Shown here piece after piece: positions 6,777 through 12,279 of a DNA stretch of 12,279 nt. Both the position numbers and the translations under genes were made by a program. The stretch covers positions 1-12,279 of the forward strand of contig JAIEDJ010000371.1 of the NCBI GenBank assembly GCA_029068025.1, in the 5' to 3' direction. The notes under the pieces are model-generated. The model did no database searches and was not told the DNA's origin. It saw only the letters and a list, made by a program, of their open reading frames with translations. The stretch comes from Oscillospiraceae bacterium. GTDB taxonomy: Bacteria > Bacillota > Clostridia > Oscillospirales > Ruminococcaceae. Every line of letters starts with the position of its first letter. Within the stretch, counting starts at the first letter, position 1.

Positions 6777-6796
6777 GAGGTTTTTTTTAAAAGTTA

Positions 6797-6825
6797 TAAA
6801 AAATCCGCCCGAAAGCTCGGGCGGA
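6797..6825 (-). terminator. Rho-independent terminator after PD-(D/E)XK gene
   Basis: TCCGCCCGA/TCGGGCGGA (6804-6812/6817-6825, loop of 4) is followed, reading the - strand, by a T-run over 6803-6797. It ends the transcript of the gene at 6830-7657, 5 bases after its stop codon, and insulates the metal operon promoter. Confidence 0.9.
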
Positions 6826-6829
6826 ACTT

Positions 6830-7657
6830 TTATTGGAGTTTCTCATACTCCTCATAAGTTTTACGGTCAATGTCAACATATCCCAAAGCCGTATCGATAT
6901 CCAGACCCTGTGCGAGCATATTTCTGATGACTTCGATCTTTCCTTCGATCAGACCTTCGTTTCTGCCCTCGTTCCTTTGAATAACACCGTATTCTCTGGC
7001 ATATTCTTCAACCGCCTTACACATATTATCGACCCCCTCATTCTTGATCTTGTAAAAATTCACCATCTTCGACAGCGCTCCGAAATCGGTATTTCCGGCT
7101 TCGCTCCTCGCAAGATACTGCAGCAGCTTTGACAGCCCGGTGTTGTCCTTTACCTCCGTGTTGAAATACAACATATGAACGCCGTCGTCATACTGCTTAT
7201 CAAAATCCTTGACATAGTGTACGATCTTATAATGATTTCTATTCAGCCCGAACGGCTCGAAATCCGAAATAAAAATCATATACAGCTCGGGCAGCTCGGA
7301 ATAATCCCTGCCCTTGCCAAGATAGGAAAGATCTATCGCGGCACGGTAATACCGAAGCCTGCGCTCGTGATTTTTCTTATCGCCCACTTGGATCTCAACA
7401 TTGTACAGCTTATGCTGCCCGTCCTCAACAAACGCGTCCAATACTACCGAATGATTTTCAATGCTGCGGATCGAGTACTGCGTTTTGTTTTCAATCACTT
7501 TTATCGGTTTTCCGAGCAGCGCGGTAAGAAGATACTCACAGGCTGCCTTGTCCTCCGGCACCTTGGAAAAAAATGTATCGTCCATTAGGTTGAACTGGTT
7601 GACCAACGCTCGCTTTTGCTCATATGTACCGACCAGATCCTCATGCCGTATTACCAA
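6830..7657 (-). CDS. PD-(D/E)XK nuclease family transposase-like protein (Rpn-like)
   Basis: This encodes a 275-residue protein of the Rpn/PD-(D/E)XK transposase-like family, common in many copies in gut Firmicutes and linked to RecA-independent recombination. The nuclease core shows Asp74 in VVLDAF and Glu88-x-Gln90 in NVEIQV, matching the D...ExQ active site of this family; a conserved YYRAAIDLSYL segment follows at 103-113. The C-terminus (about 226-275) has the family's usual charged EGRNEGLIEGK helix. Length is close to the family norm, so it looks intact. The start is TTG at 7657, supported by GGGAGG about 7 bases upstream; the first in-frame ATG would remove the first 24 residues. There are no terminal inverted repeats around it, so it is not a classical insertion sequence. 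It has its own promoter (7678-7706) and terminator (6797-6825). Confidence 0.88.
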   Translation of the reverse strand: MVIRHEDLVGTYEQKRALVNQFNLMDDTFFSKVPEDKAACEYLLTALLGKPIKVIENKTQYSIRSIENHSVVLDAFVEDGQHKLYNVEIQVGDKKNHERRLRYYRAAIDLSYLGKGRDYSELPELYMIFISDFEPFGLNRNHYKIVHYVKDFDKQYDDGVHMLYFNTEVKDNTGLSKLLQYLARSEAGNTDFGALSKMVNFYKIKNEGVDNMCKAVEEYAREYGVIQRNEGRNEGLIEGKIEVIRNMLAQGLDIDTALGYVDIDRKTYEEYEKLQ

Positions 7658-7677
7658 TATCCCGCCTCCCTGTATTC

Positions 7678-7706
7678 ATTTTATCACAGATCCCCGAATT
7701 TGTCAA
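7678..7706 (-). promoter_or_regulatory. Promoter of PD-(D/E)XK gene, giving a very short leader
   Basis: On the - strand TTGACA (7706-7701) is followed, after 17 bases, by an extended -10 TGATAAAAT (TAAAAT at 7683-7678). The start point would be near 7671, directly before the ribosome binding site GGGAGG, so the leader would be only about 14 nt. The -35 box lies in the loop region of the inverted repeat at 7689-7724. Confidence 0.75.
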
Positions 7707-7724
7707 TGACAAGATCCGGGGATC
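7689..7724. repeat. Long inverted repeat between two minus-strand genes
   Basis: GATCCCCG (7689-7696) pairs with CGGGGATC (7717-7724), with an inner stem TTGTC/GACAA (7700-7704/7708-7712). It lies 20 bases after the glycosyltransferase stop codon and could act as its terminator, although no clear T-run follows on the - strand. It also covers the -35 region of the next gene, so it may have a regulatory role. Confidence 0.6.
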
Positions 7725-7743
7725 CTCAAATTATTGTATGATC

Positions 7744-9942
7744 TTACATATAATTCATATAGTTGATCTTTCTGTCGGTGATCTCGTCGCGGATGGTCTC
7801 AATGTCCGGATCGAACGGAGCCATTGACGCCATCTTGTTCAGCGCGTCCTCCGCGCCGTCAAGATCCCATTCTTCTATCATCGAGCGGATCTCCTGCTTG
7901 ATCTTATCGGCAAGCTCCACCATCATAGGATTGGCATTGTGTTTTTCCAACATTTCCGAGTTCTTTTTCTCGTCCTCACGAACAATATTAAGGTAATGCC
8001 GAAGAACAGCTGCGTTGCCGTTCTCGTCGGATATTGCGGGATCGCTGTCGGGAGCTTGCCCGATGTCGTCTCCGAGAAGCTCCTCCAGCCGTTTGATACA
8101 CTCGCTGTAATTCTTCCTGCGGTGCAGCTCGGCGATCTCGTTAATTTTTTCGGCAAAGGAAATATTATCCGGCCTGTCCTTATTCGGATTCAGCTCGATC
8201 CAGCGCTTTCCGATCTGTCCGAAGCTGCGAACCATATTCGTTATATCCGCTTTATTCTTTGAAGCATTTCGGAGAGCCGCTCCGAACACATCCGCGGCTG
8301 TTTCGATCCCCTCAGGTGAGAGCTTGTTTACGGAATCAGTGAACACATCAAACTTTGTTGGTGTCTGCACGATGTCTTCAAACATACGGTTGATGCTTTC
8401 CTCGGGTTCAAAGTCCTTTGCGCTGATAAACGTAACGGTATCGATATTGTTCATCATCATCAAGATCCAGATCGTCTCGTTGTGCTTTGTGCCGTACTTT
8501 TTAATAAAGCCTGTCAGCTGAGCTGTGGTCGGATCATGTGTGATAAAGCAGTTGTTGAATATCTTAAGGTAATCGACAAGCCGTTCATCTTCTCCGGCAA
8601 TAAGCGAGAGCTTTTTCAGAAAATGCTCATGCCTTTTTGTTCTGAAAACATTGCGGATAAGAAGGTCGATATAAAGCTCCCTGTTCGGCTTGTCCAGCTG
8701 ATAGTACAGATCAGGCAGCTTGTTGTAATTGGTTTTCTCCATAAGAATATTTCTTACGATGAGATGCTCCTTCATAAACTTCATGTCCGGCATAAAGTCC
8801 TCAAGCGGGAAATTTTTAAGCTGCGCAGCCGCGTCGTTAAAGCGATTTCGGCTGTCGCACGCAATAAGAAACATATTGCTGATCTGCTTAAGCATCGGTA
8901 TAGTCGTTTCAACACCGCAGAAGTTCAATTCCGGAGTATACAGCTTTCCGCTGCGGTAGCTTCTGTAAATATCAAGCCCGAGAACCGTCTTGTTTATTAC
9001 CTCGTCATAATCCTTCAATACATAGCATGAACTTGCCCAGAAAAAGTAGATCGTACTGTCAGTGACAAGTTTCTCTTTTCTTGCGAGGTTTTCCTTGCTG
9101 AAATATTCCCTGCAGACCTTGATTATCTCTTCATGCTTGCCCATCTTGTTAAGCGTCTTGACCATTTTGTTATAATATTCGATATTTATAAGACTTTCCG
9201 GCTGACAGAACTTCATCCCCTTTTCAATATACTCCAAAGCGGTGTCATACTCCGCGCGCCATAAATAACAGTCCGCGATCTGTCCGAAGGTTGTCTCCTT
9301 GAGAGTGCCGTTTTTCTCGCCTTCCTCAAGCTCACGGAACAGCAGCTCGAGATTTCGCGCGGTTTTTTTCTCGGCAACATCAAGGAGCTTATCGCCGTCT
9401 TTATATACATATCCGTAATGGTCGGCGACGGTATTCAGATTTTTTATAGGAGTAAAATAATGGCTGAAGTTCTCATGGATCGCCTTTGTAAAACGCACAC
9501 CGTCCGCGAGCGCGGTAAGCCGGTGCAGGTTGTAGCTGTTGAAGATATCCATATTTGAAAGATCGTTGTAATTTTTTACAACGATGGTGGCGGAGCCGTA
9601 ATCTTTATATTCGCCCGAGTTGAAGAAATTGATCAGCTCTGTACAATCCGCAATGATCTCATCCGCGTCAAGGAACATATACCACTCGCCCTTTGCCTTG
9701 TCGAGCGTTGAGTTTCTCGCGGCTGCAAAGTCGTTTATCCACTCGAAGTGAAAAACGTTGTCGGTAAATCTTTTCGCGATCTCAACGGTGCTGTCGGTCG
9801 AGCCCGTGTCGGCAATGATAAGCTCGCTGTCGACGTTCTCCAATATCGGCTTAAGCGCGGTAAGGCACTTTTCAAGATACTTCTCCTCGTTCTTTACGAT
9901 CATTCCTATTGATAAAATCATAATTTTAAAAATTCCTTTCAT
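7744..9942 (-). CDS. GT2-family glycosyltransferase with TPR-like repeats
   Basis: This encodes a 732-residue cytoplasmic glycosyltransferase. The N-terminal GT-A domain (about 8-180) shows MIVKNEE (14-20), DTGSTD (45-50), NDFAAARN (70-77) and the metal/nucleotide-sugar motif DAD at 92-94, then the acceptor-side IHE (155-157) and DHYGY (174-178) typical of the TPR-linked GT2 group. Helical TPR-like repeats follow (about 216-247, 257-283, 296-325). The rest, to 732, is charged, alpha-helical and not recognised. Such GT2-TPR proteins are often encoded next to clostridial flagellin or surface-protein genes, and a flagellin gene begins at 12207, so protein O-glycosylation is a reasonable guess. 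The start at 9942 has GGGAG 8 bases upstream. Met8 (9921) would also be a normal start for this family and has AAGGA about 12 bases upstream. The gene follows the XRE regulator by 30 bases and probably shares its transcript. Confidence 0.88.
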   Translation of the reverse strand: MKGIFKIMILSIGMIVKNEEKYLEKCLTALKPILENVDSELIIADTGSTDSTVEIAKRFTDNVFHFEWINDFAAARNSTLDKAKGEWYMFLDADEIIADCTELINFFNSGEYKDYGSATIVVKNYNDLSNMDIFNSYNLHRLTALADGVRFTKAIHENFSHYFTPIKNLNTVADHYGYVYKDGDKLLDVAEKKTARNLELLFRELEEGEKNGTLKETTFGQIADCYLWRAEYDTALEYIEKGMKFCQPESLINIEYYNKMVKTLNKMGKHEEIIKVCREYFSKENLARKEKLVTDSTIYFFWASSCYVLKDYDEVINKTVLGLDIYRSYRSGKLYTPELNFCGVETTIPMLKQISNMFLIACDSRNRFNDAAAQLKNFPLEDFMPDMKFMKEHLIVRNILMEKTNYNKLPDLYYQLDKPNRELYIDLLIRNVFRTKRHEHFLKKLSLIAGEDERLVDYLKIFNNCFITHDPTTAQLTGFIKKYGTKHNETIWILMMMNNIDTVTFISAKDFEPEESINRMFEDIVQTPTKFDVFTDSVNKLSPEGIETAADVFGAALRNASKNKADITNMVRSFGQIGKRWIELNPNKDRPDNISFAEKINEIAELHRRKNYSECIKRLEELLGDDIGQAPDSDPAISDENGNAAVLRHYLNIVREDEKKNSEMLEKHNANPMMVELADKIKQEIRSMIEEWDLDGAEDALNKMASMAPFDPDIETIRDEITDRKINYMNYM

Positions 9943-9972
9943 TTTTGAAGCTCCCAGAGCCTCTAAAAAACG

Positions 9973-10209
9973 TTACAGATCCTCCGGATTTTTGACCGGC
10001 GGCGTTTTTTCCTCGGTCTGCCCCGCCAGATAATCAATGCTCACATTATAAAATTTGGAGAGCTTGATATAGACCCTTATTGGAATATCCCGCTTTCCGT
10101 TTTCATAATCAGAATAGTACTGCTGTGTGGTCTCCAGAACATCGGCGATCTGCTTTTGAGTATACCCCCGATCCTCACGGATGACCCTCAGATTTTCGTA
10201 GAATGTCAT
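9973..10209 (-). CDS. Small XRE-family (Cro/CI-type) HTH regulator
   Basis: This encodes a 78-residue protein made almost entirely of a Cro/CI helix-turn-helix domain. Residues about 6-61 form the five-helix bundle, with the turn and recognition helix in TQKQIADVLETTQQYYSDYE (17-36). NGKRDIP and VSIDYLAGQ (56-64) are typical of clostridial stand-alone XRE regulators. The tail is short and polar, with no ligand domain. AAGGAG lies about 7 bases upstream of the start. It is the first gene of a probable two-gene unit with the glycosyltransferase 30 bases downstream, so it may control that gene; this is inferred from position only. A MITE-like element ends 18 bases upstream of the start codon and sits between this gene and any promoter to its right. 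Confidence 0.92.
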   Translation of the reverse strand: MTFYENLRVIREDRGYTQKQIADVLETTQQYYSDYENGKRDIPIRVYIKLSKFYNVSIDYLAGQTEEKTPPVKNPEDL

Positions 10210-10224
10210 TTTGTCACTCCTTGT

Positions 10225-10390
10225 TAAGAGCCTGTTTAGTATCTCTCAGCACGCATCTTTCTTGTATCTTTTGCGTATTTCTTCGTTGTTTTTTCTTGAA
10301 GTACATAAAGTACGTCTGCGAAAAAACGCCTCGAAATCCGCAAAATCTACCGCGAAATATGCGCACTTCGAGATTCTAAACAGGCTCTAA
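10225..10390. mobile_element. 160-bp MITE-like element with TAA target duplication
   Basis: Terminal inverted repeats of 18 bp, GAGCCTGTTTAG(T/A)ATCTC, occupy 10228-10245 and 10370-10387 and match at 17 of 18 positions. Both ends are flanked by TAA (10225-10227 and 10388-10390), a 3-bp target duplication of TNA type as used by the IS5/IS1031 group. The interior has no coding capacity and is itself a long imperfect palindrome (arms about 10264-10295 and 10320-10350, tip with GTAC on both sides), so RNA from either strand would fold into one long hairpin. It is inserted in the divergent region between the XRE and AraC genes. Assignment to a particular transposase family is inference; no transposase is present in the window. 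Confidence 0.88.
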
Positions 10391-10523
10391 TACTATTATA
10401 AATACATATTCAATAATGATTGACGAGTACACGACATTTCATTTATCTATAATTTATAAAAATGAGGATTTTATACAAGATTTTTATTTTGAAATATGGT
10501 ACACTAATAAAGAGGATGTGAGA

Positions 10524-11354
10524 GTGTTGAAAAAAGAGATCAGAACCCTGGTGTTCGATGAGGAGCTTAATATCGAGGCATACAAATTTGAGGGCATTGT
10601 CCAACCGTTTCCGAATCATTTTCATGACTACTATGTGATCGGGCTTATCGAATCGGGCAAACGGCAGCTTGTCTGCAATAACGCCGAATTCGATCTGACT
10701 GCGGGGGATATGCTGCTCCTGAACCCCTCGGACAGTCACGGCTGTATTCAGACAGACGGCGGCGTGCTGGATTACCGCGCGCTGAATATAAGCAAGGATA
10801 AAATGTCAGAGCTTGCGGCGGAGATAACCGGAAACGGCGGGCTTCCGCACTTTTCGGAGAACGTTCTTCGTGACAGCGGTCTTTCGGAACGCTTTCGCAG
10901 ACTGCATGAAATGATACTGAACGGCAGCGGCGAATTCGAGAAGGAAGAAATACTGCTGATCCTGCTTTCGGAGCTTATCAAGCTGTCGGGAAAGCCGTTT
11001 CTAGAGCATATATCGCGCCATGCCGCGCCGATAGAACGCGCCTGCCGCTATATGGACGAGCACTACAGCGAGCATATCACACTTGATCGGCTGTGCGAAT
11101 ACAGCGGGCTGAGCAAATCAACATTGCTGCGCTCGTTTTCGGAAGCACGCGGAGTAACGCCGTACCGCTATCTTCAAACGATACGCATAAACAAAGCAAA
11201 GGAGCTGCTTGAACAAGGCACAAAACCAATAGACGCGGCGCTTCTGGCGGGGTTTTCCGACCAGAGCCATTTCACAAACCTATTCGGAACGTTTATCGGC
11301 ATGCCGCCCGGAACCTACAGCCGTATTTTTCGCGATAAAGAAAAGGAGAACTAA
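10524..11354 (+). CDS. AraC-family transcriptional regulator
   Basis: This encodes a 276-residue regulator if the GTG at 10524 is used. AGAGGA (10511-10516) lies 7 bases upstream of that codon; the in-frame ATG at 10416 would add 36 atypical AT-rich residues and has no good ribosome site. An N-terminal cupin sensor domain (about 8-100) carries NHFHDYY (31-37), with histidines that often line the ligand pocket. The C-terminal double helix-turn-helix domain (about 170-270) has ITLDRLCEYSGLSKSTLLRSF and a second HTH ending in GFSDQSHFTNLF and GMPPGTY, the AraC signature. The effector is unknown. The gene ends 1 base before the DUF2000 start, so the two are tightly coupled. This AraC-DUF2000 pairing is, as I recall, frequent in Clostridia. 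Confidence 0.92.
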   Translation: MLKKEIRTLVFDEELNIEAYKFEGIVQPFPNHFHDYYVIGLIESGKRQLVCNNAEFDLTAGDMLLLNPSDSHGCIQTDGGVLDYRALNISKDKMSELAAEITGNGGLPHFSENVLRDSGLSERFRRLHEMILNGSGEFEKEEILLILLSELIKLSGKPFLEHISRHAAPIERACRYMDEHYSEHITLDRLCEYSGLSKSTLLRSFSEARGVTPYRYLQTIRINKAKELLEQGTKPIDAALLAGFSDQSHFTNLFGTFIGMPPGTYSRIFRDKEKEN

Positions 11355-11355
11355 A

Positions 11356-11763
11356 ATGAAAAATGAAAAATGTGTCATAATCGTTGACGAAAATCTGCCC
11401 GTCGGGCTTATAGCAAACACCGCCGCGATACTCGGGATAACGCTCGGTGCAAGACTTCCCGAAACAGTCGGCGGCGACGTCCGTGACGGCAGCGGTCATG
11501 TACATATAGGAATTATCGAATTTCCCGTGCCTGTTTTGAAAGCCTCCTCCGACACAATAAGCAGGCTGCGGCTTTCGCTTTACGGCAGCGAACATTCCGA
11601 ACTTACTGTCGTCGATTTTTCCGACATAGCGCAAAGCTGCAAGACCTATGATGAATACATTGACAAAATAAGCGCCGCCGAGGATATACATTATTTCGGC
11701 ATAGCCGTTTGCGGAGAAAAGAAAAAGGTCAGCAAGCTAACGGGAAATTTCCTGCTTCTTTAA
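11356..11763 (+). CDS. DUF2000-family protein
   Basis: This encodes a 135-residue soluble protein of unknown function. Recognisable family features are CVIIVDENLPVGLIANTAA (6-24), GITLG, HVHIGIIEFPVPVLK (48-62), VVDFSDIAQSCKTYDEYI and the C-terminal KKVSKLTGNFLLL. Length and ends agree with a complete family member. The start has GGAG (11345-11348) 7 bases upstream, within the end of the AraC gene, and the stop of that gene is 1 base before this ATG, so translation is probably coupled. The AraC protein may regulate a process in which DUF2000 acts, but the sequence gives no substrate. A GC-rich hairpin (11828-11850) downstream may end the transcript. Confidence 0.9.
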   Translation: MKNEKCVIIVDENLPVGLIANTAAILGITLGARLPETVGGDVRDGSGHVHIGIIEFPVPVLKASSDTISRLRLSLYGSEHSELTVVDFSDIAQSCKTYDEYIDKISAAEDIHYFGIAVCGEKKKVSKLTGNFLLL

Positions 11764-11764
11764 A

Positions 11765-11946
11765 ATGTTGATCTTTGCTGGTTTTATAATGTTGACGAGG
11801 GGCTGTTGATTTAAAAGAAATTTGCGAACCGCCGCGGAAACCGCGGCGGTGTCAGTTTTCAGATATGTTGATCTTGGCTATTTTGCCATGTTGATCTCGG
11901 CTGGTTTTATAACGTTGACGAGGAGCTGTTTATTTAAAAGAAATTT
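11765..11946. repeat. Pair of 59-bp direct repeats with TGTTGA motifs
   Basis: The sequence at 11765-11823 recurs at 11888-11946 with 5 differences in 59 bases (about 92% identity). Each unit begins ATGTTGATCT, contains further TGTTGA-like words (11790 and 11804 in copy 1; the diverged CGTTGA at 11913 and TGTTTA at 11927 in copy 2) and ends TTTAAAAGAAATTT. Extra copies of TGTTGATCTTGGCT occur at 11866-11879 and 12054-12067, and TGTTGATCTTGCCT at 5634-5647. The units are non-coding. They may be part of a dispersed repeat family or binding sites for a regulator upstream of the flagellin gene. Confidence 0.85.
11828..11850 (+). terminator. GC-rich hairpin, possible terminator of AraC-DUF2000 unit
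   Basis: ACCGCCGCGG (11828-11837) and CCGCGGCGGT (11841-11850) form a perfect 10-bp stem with an AAA loop, 65 bases past the DUF2000 stop codon. Only four T residues follow (11856-11859), not directly adjacent, so termination is plausible but not certain. It sits between the two 59-bp repeats and may instead be the core of that repeat element. Confidence 0.5.
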
Positions 11947-12037
11947 CAAAAGCGGGCAGTGCTGCGCACTGCCCTAGCCAGCCCCGCTGCACGCTTCGCG
12001 TTCCGCTGCGCCAAGCGGGACTGCTTTTTGAAATTTC
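11940..12037. repeat. Nested inverted repeat (98 bp) upstream of flagellin
   Basis: Outer arms GAAATTTCAAAAGC (11940-11953) and GCTTTTTGAAATTTC (12023-12037) pair with one bulged base. Inside are a perfect 9-bp hairpin, GGGCAGTGC/GCACTGCCC (11954-11962/11966-11974, loop TGC), and a second stem CCCGCT/AGCGGG (11983-11988/12014-12019). The right side runs into TTTAAA and then TGTTGATCTTGGCT (12054-12067). The overall plan, TTTAAA then nested stems then TTTAAA-like sequence and TGTTGATCTTG, is the same as at 5491-5647. Confidence 0.8.
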
Positions 12038-12067
12038 TCCTGCGCGTTTAAACTGTTGATCTTGGCT

Positions 12068-12206
12068 TGGGCGCTTATGCTCAAATTTGGCACTCAGCTC
12101 TTAGCTAAAGTTACTTTTTCTACAGATCAGCAAAAATATTACACATTTTTAAGTGTTTTTGTCCAATTTCAAAAAGGCCTGATCATGCCAAAATTAGGTC
12201 AATACT
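12068..12206 (+). other. Flagellin upstream region, no clear promoter or RBS
   Basis: Together with the repeats to its left this completes the 443-base gene-free stretch 11764-12206. A TAAAGTTA word (12106-12113) resembles the -35 half of sigma-28 (SigD/FliA) flagellin promoters, but the expected GCCGATAA-like -10 box at the right spacing is not seen; ACAGATCA at 12122-12129 is a partial match that is too close. No strong ribosome binding site precedes the flagellin start codons; AGG at 12196-12198 is the best candidate. Confidence 0.35.
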
Positions 12207-12279
12207 ATGGGAATGGTAGTACAACACAACATGAACGCGCTCAACGCGTACAACAAGCTCAACACCAACGTAGCAGGCC
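12207..12279 (+). CDS. fliC: Flagellin, N-terminal fragment (cut by window edge)
   Basis: Only 24 codons are in the window, beginning MGMVVQHNMNALNAYNKLN. The VVQHNMNALNAYNKLN stretch is the conserved start of flagellin, the filament subunit secreted by the flagellar type III system; this N-terminal segment forms part of the D0 coiled coil and the export signal. The start could be 12207 or the ATG at 12213, which gives the commoner MVVQHN start; AGG at 12196-12198 has better spacing to 12207. An in-frame TAG at 12195-12197 excludes earlier starts. The weak ribosome site is odd for a highly expressed protein. Confidence 0.88.
   Translation, partial: MGMVVQHNMNALNAYNKLNTNVAG

Noticed and set aside
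842..6796. Attachment sites bounding a recombinase-plus-metal-operon island
   Set aside because: Only trivial short matches such as TTATAAAA were found by eye at both sides; no convincing direct repeat.
6797..7724. Complete insertion sequence around the PD-(D/E)XK gene
   Set aside because: The inverted repeats at the two ends differ from each other and no target duplication is seen; they are better read as a terminator and a promoter-overlapping hairpin.
10416..10523. ATG at 10416 as the start of the AraC gene
   Set aside because: The added residues are AT-rich promoter-like sequence, no ribosome site precedes it, and AGAGGA supports the GTG at 10524.
11765..12067. CRISPR array
   Set aside because: Repeats are 59 bp, only two full copies, diverged, with hairpin-rich non-uniform spacers and no cas genes nearby.
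12185..12279. Open frame from ATG 12185 overlapping flagellin
   Set aside because: The translation is low-complexity Gln/Arg-rich and is a frame shadow of the clear flagellin N-terminus.
1..12279. tRNA or rRNA genes
   Set aside because: No cloverleaf with conserved T-loop sequence and no rRNA signature was seen on either strand.

Overview
The window looks like a chromosomal stretch of a motile, Gram-positive gut-type clostridium (Clostridia, probably Oscillospiraceae/Ruminococcaceae or a relative). The reasons are strong AGGAGG-type ribosome binding sites, near-consensus sigma-A promoters (TTGACA, 17 bp, TATAAT), large serine recombinases, an AraC/DUF2000 pair, an Rpn/PD-(D/E)XK gene, and the first residues of a clostridial-type flagellin at the right edge. 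The family-level placement is inference.

Layout. Positions 1-346 hold no gene, only a stack of GC-rich hairpins and then a consensus promoter for a 146-residue, four-helix membrane protein of unknown function (347-787), which ends at a clear terminator. Next come two overlapping serine recombinase genes on the + strand (907-2064 and 2049-3353). They meet, stop codon to stop codon with no spacer, a four-gene metal-resistance operon on the - strand (6675 down to 3354). That operon encodes an ArsR/SmtB-type repressor, a SAM-dependent methyltransferase, a stand-alone heavy-metal-associated (HMA) domain protein and a Zn/Cd/Pb-type P1B ATPase. It starts from a perfect promoter with an SmtB-like operator just downstream, and is interrupted by a nested palindromic repeat at 5491-5647.

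Further right, on the - strand, are a PD-(D/E)XK transposase-like gene (7657-6830) and a two-gene unit of a small XRE-type regulator (10209-9973) and a large GT2 glycosyltransferase with TPR-like repeats (9942-7744). A 160-bp miniature inverted-repeat element (10228-10387, flanked by TAA) sits in the divergent promoter region in front of an AraC regulator and a DUF2000 gene (10524-11763, + strand). The last 440 bases before the flagellin start carry diverged 59-bp direct repeats, repeated TGTTGATCTTGGCT motifs and a nested inverted repeat.

How the parts may work together. The metal operon is a self-contained sensor-plus-efflux unit: the repressor should release its operator when Zn, Cd or Pb accumulates, the small HMA protein may bind or deliver metal, and the ATPase exports it. 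The adjacent recombinase pair may have moved this cargo, but no att sites, relaxase or conjugation genes are visible. The large glycosyltransferase lies near a flagellin gene and could act in flagellin or surface glycosylation; this is inferred from context only. The least explained signal is the hairpin family that shares TGTTGATCTTG next to a nested palindrome, present both inside the metal operon and, about 6 kb away, in front of the flagellin gene.
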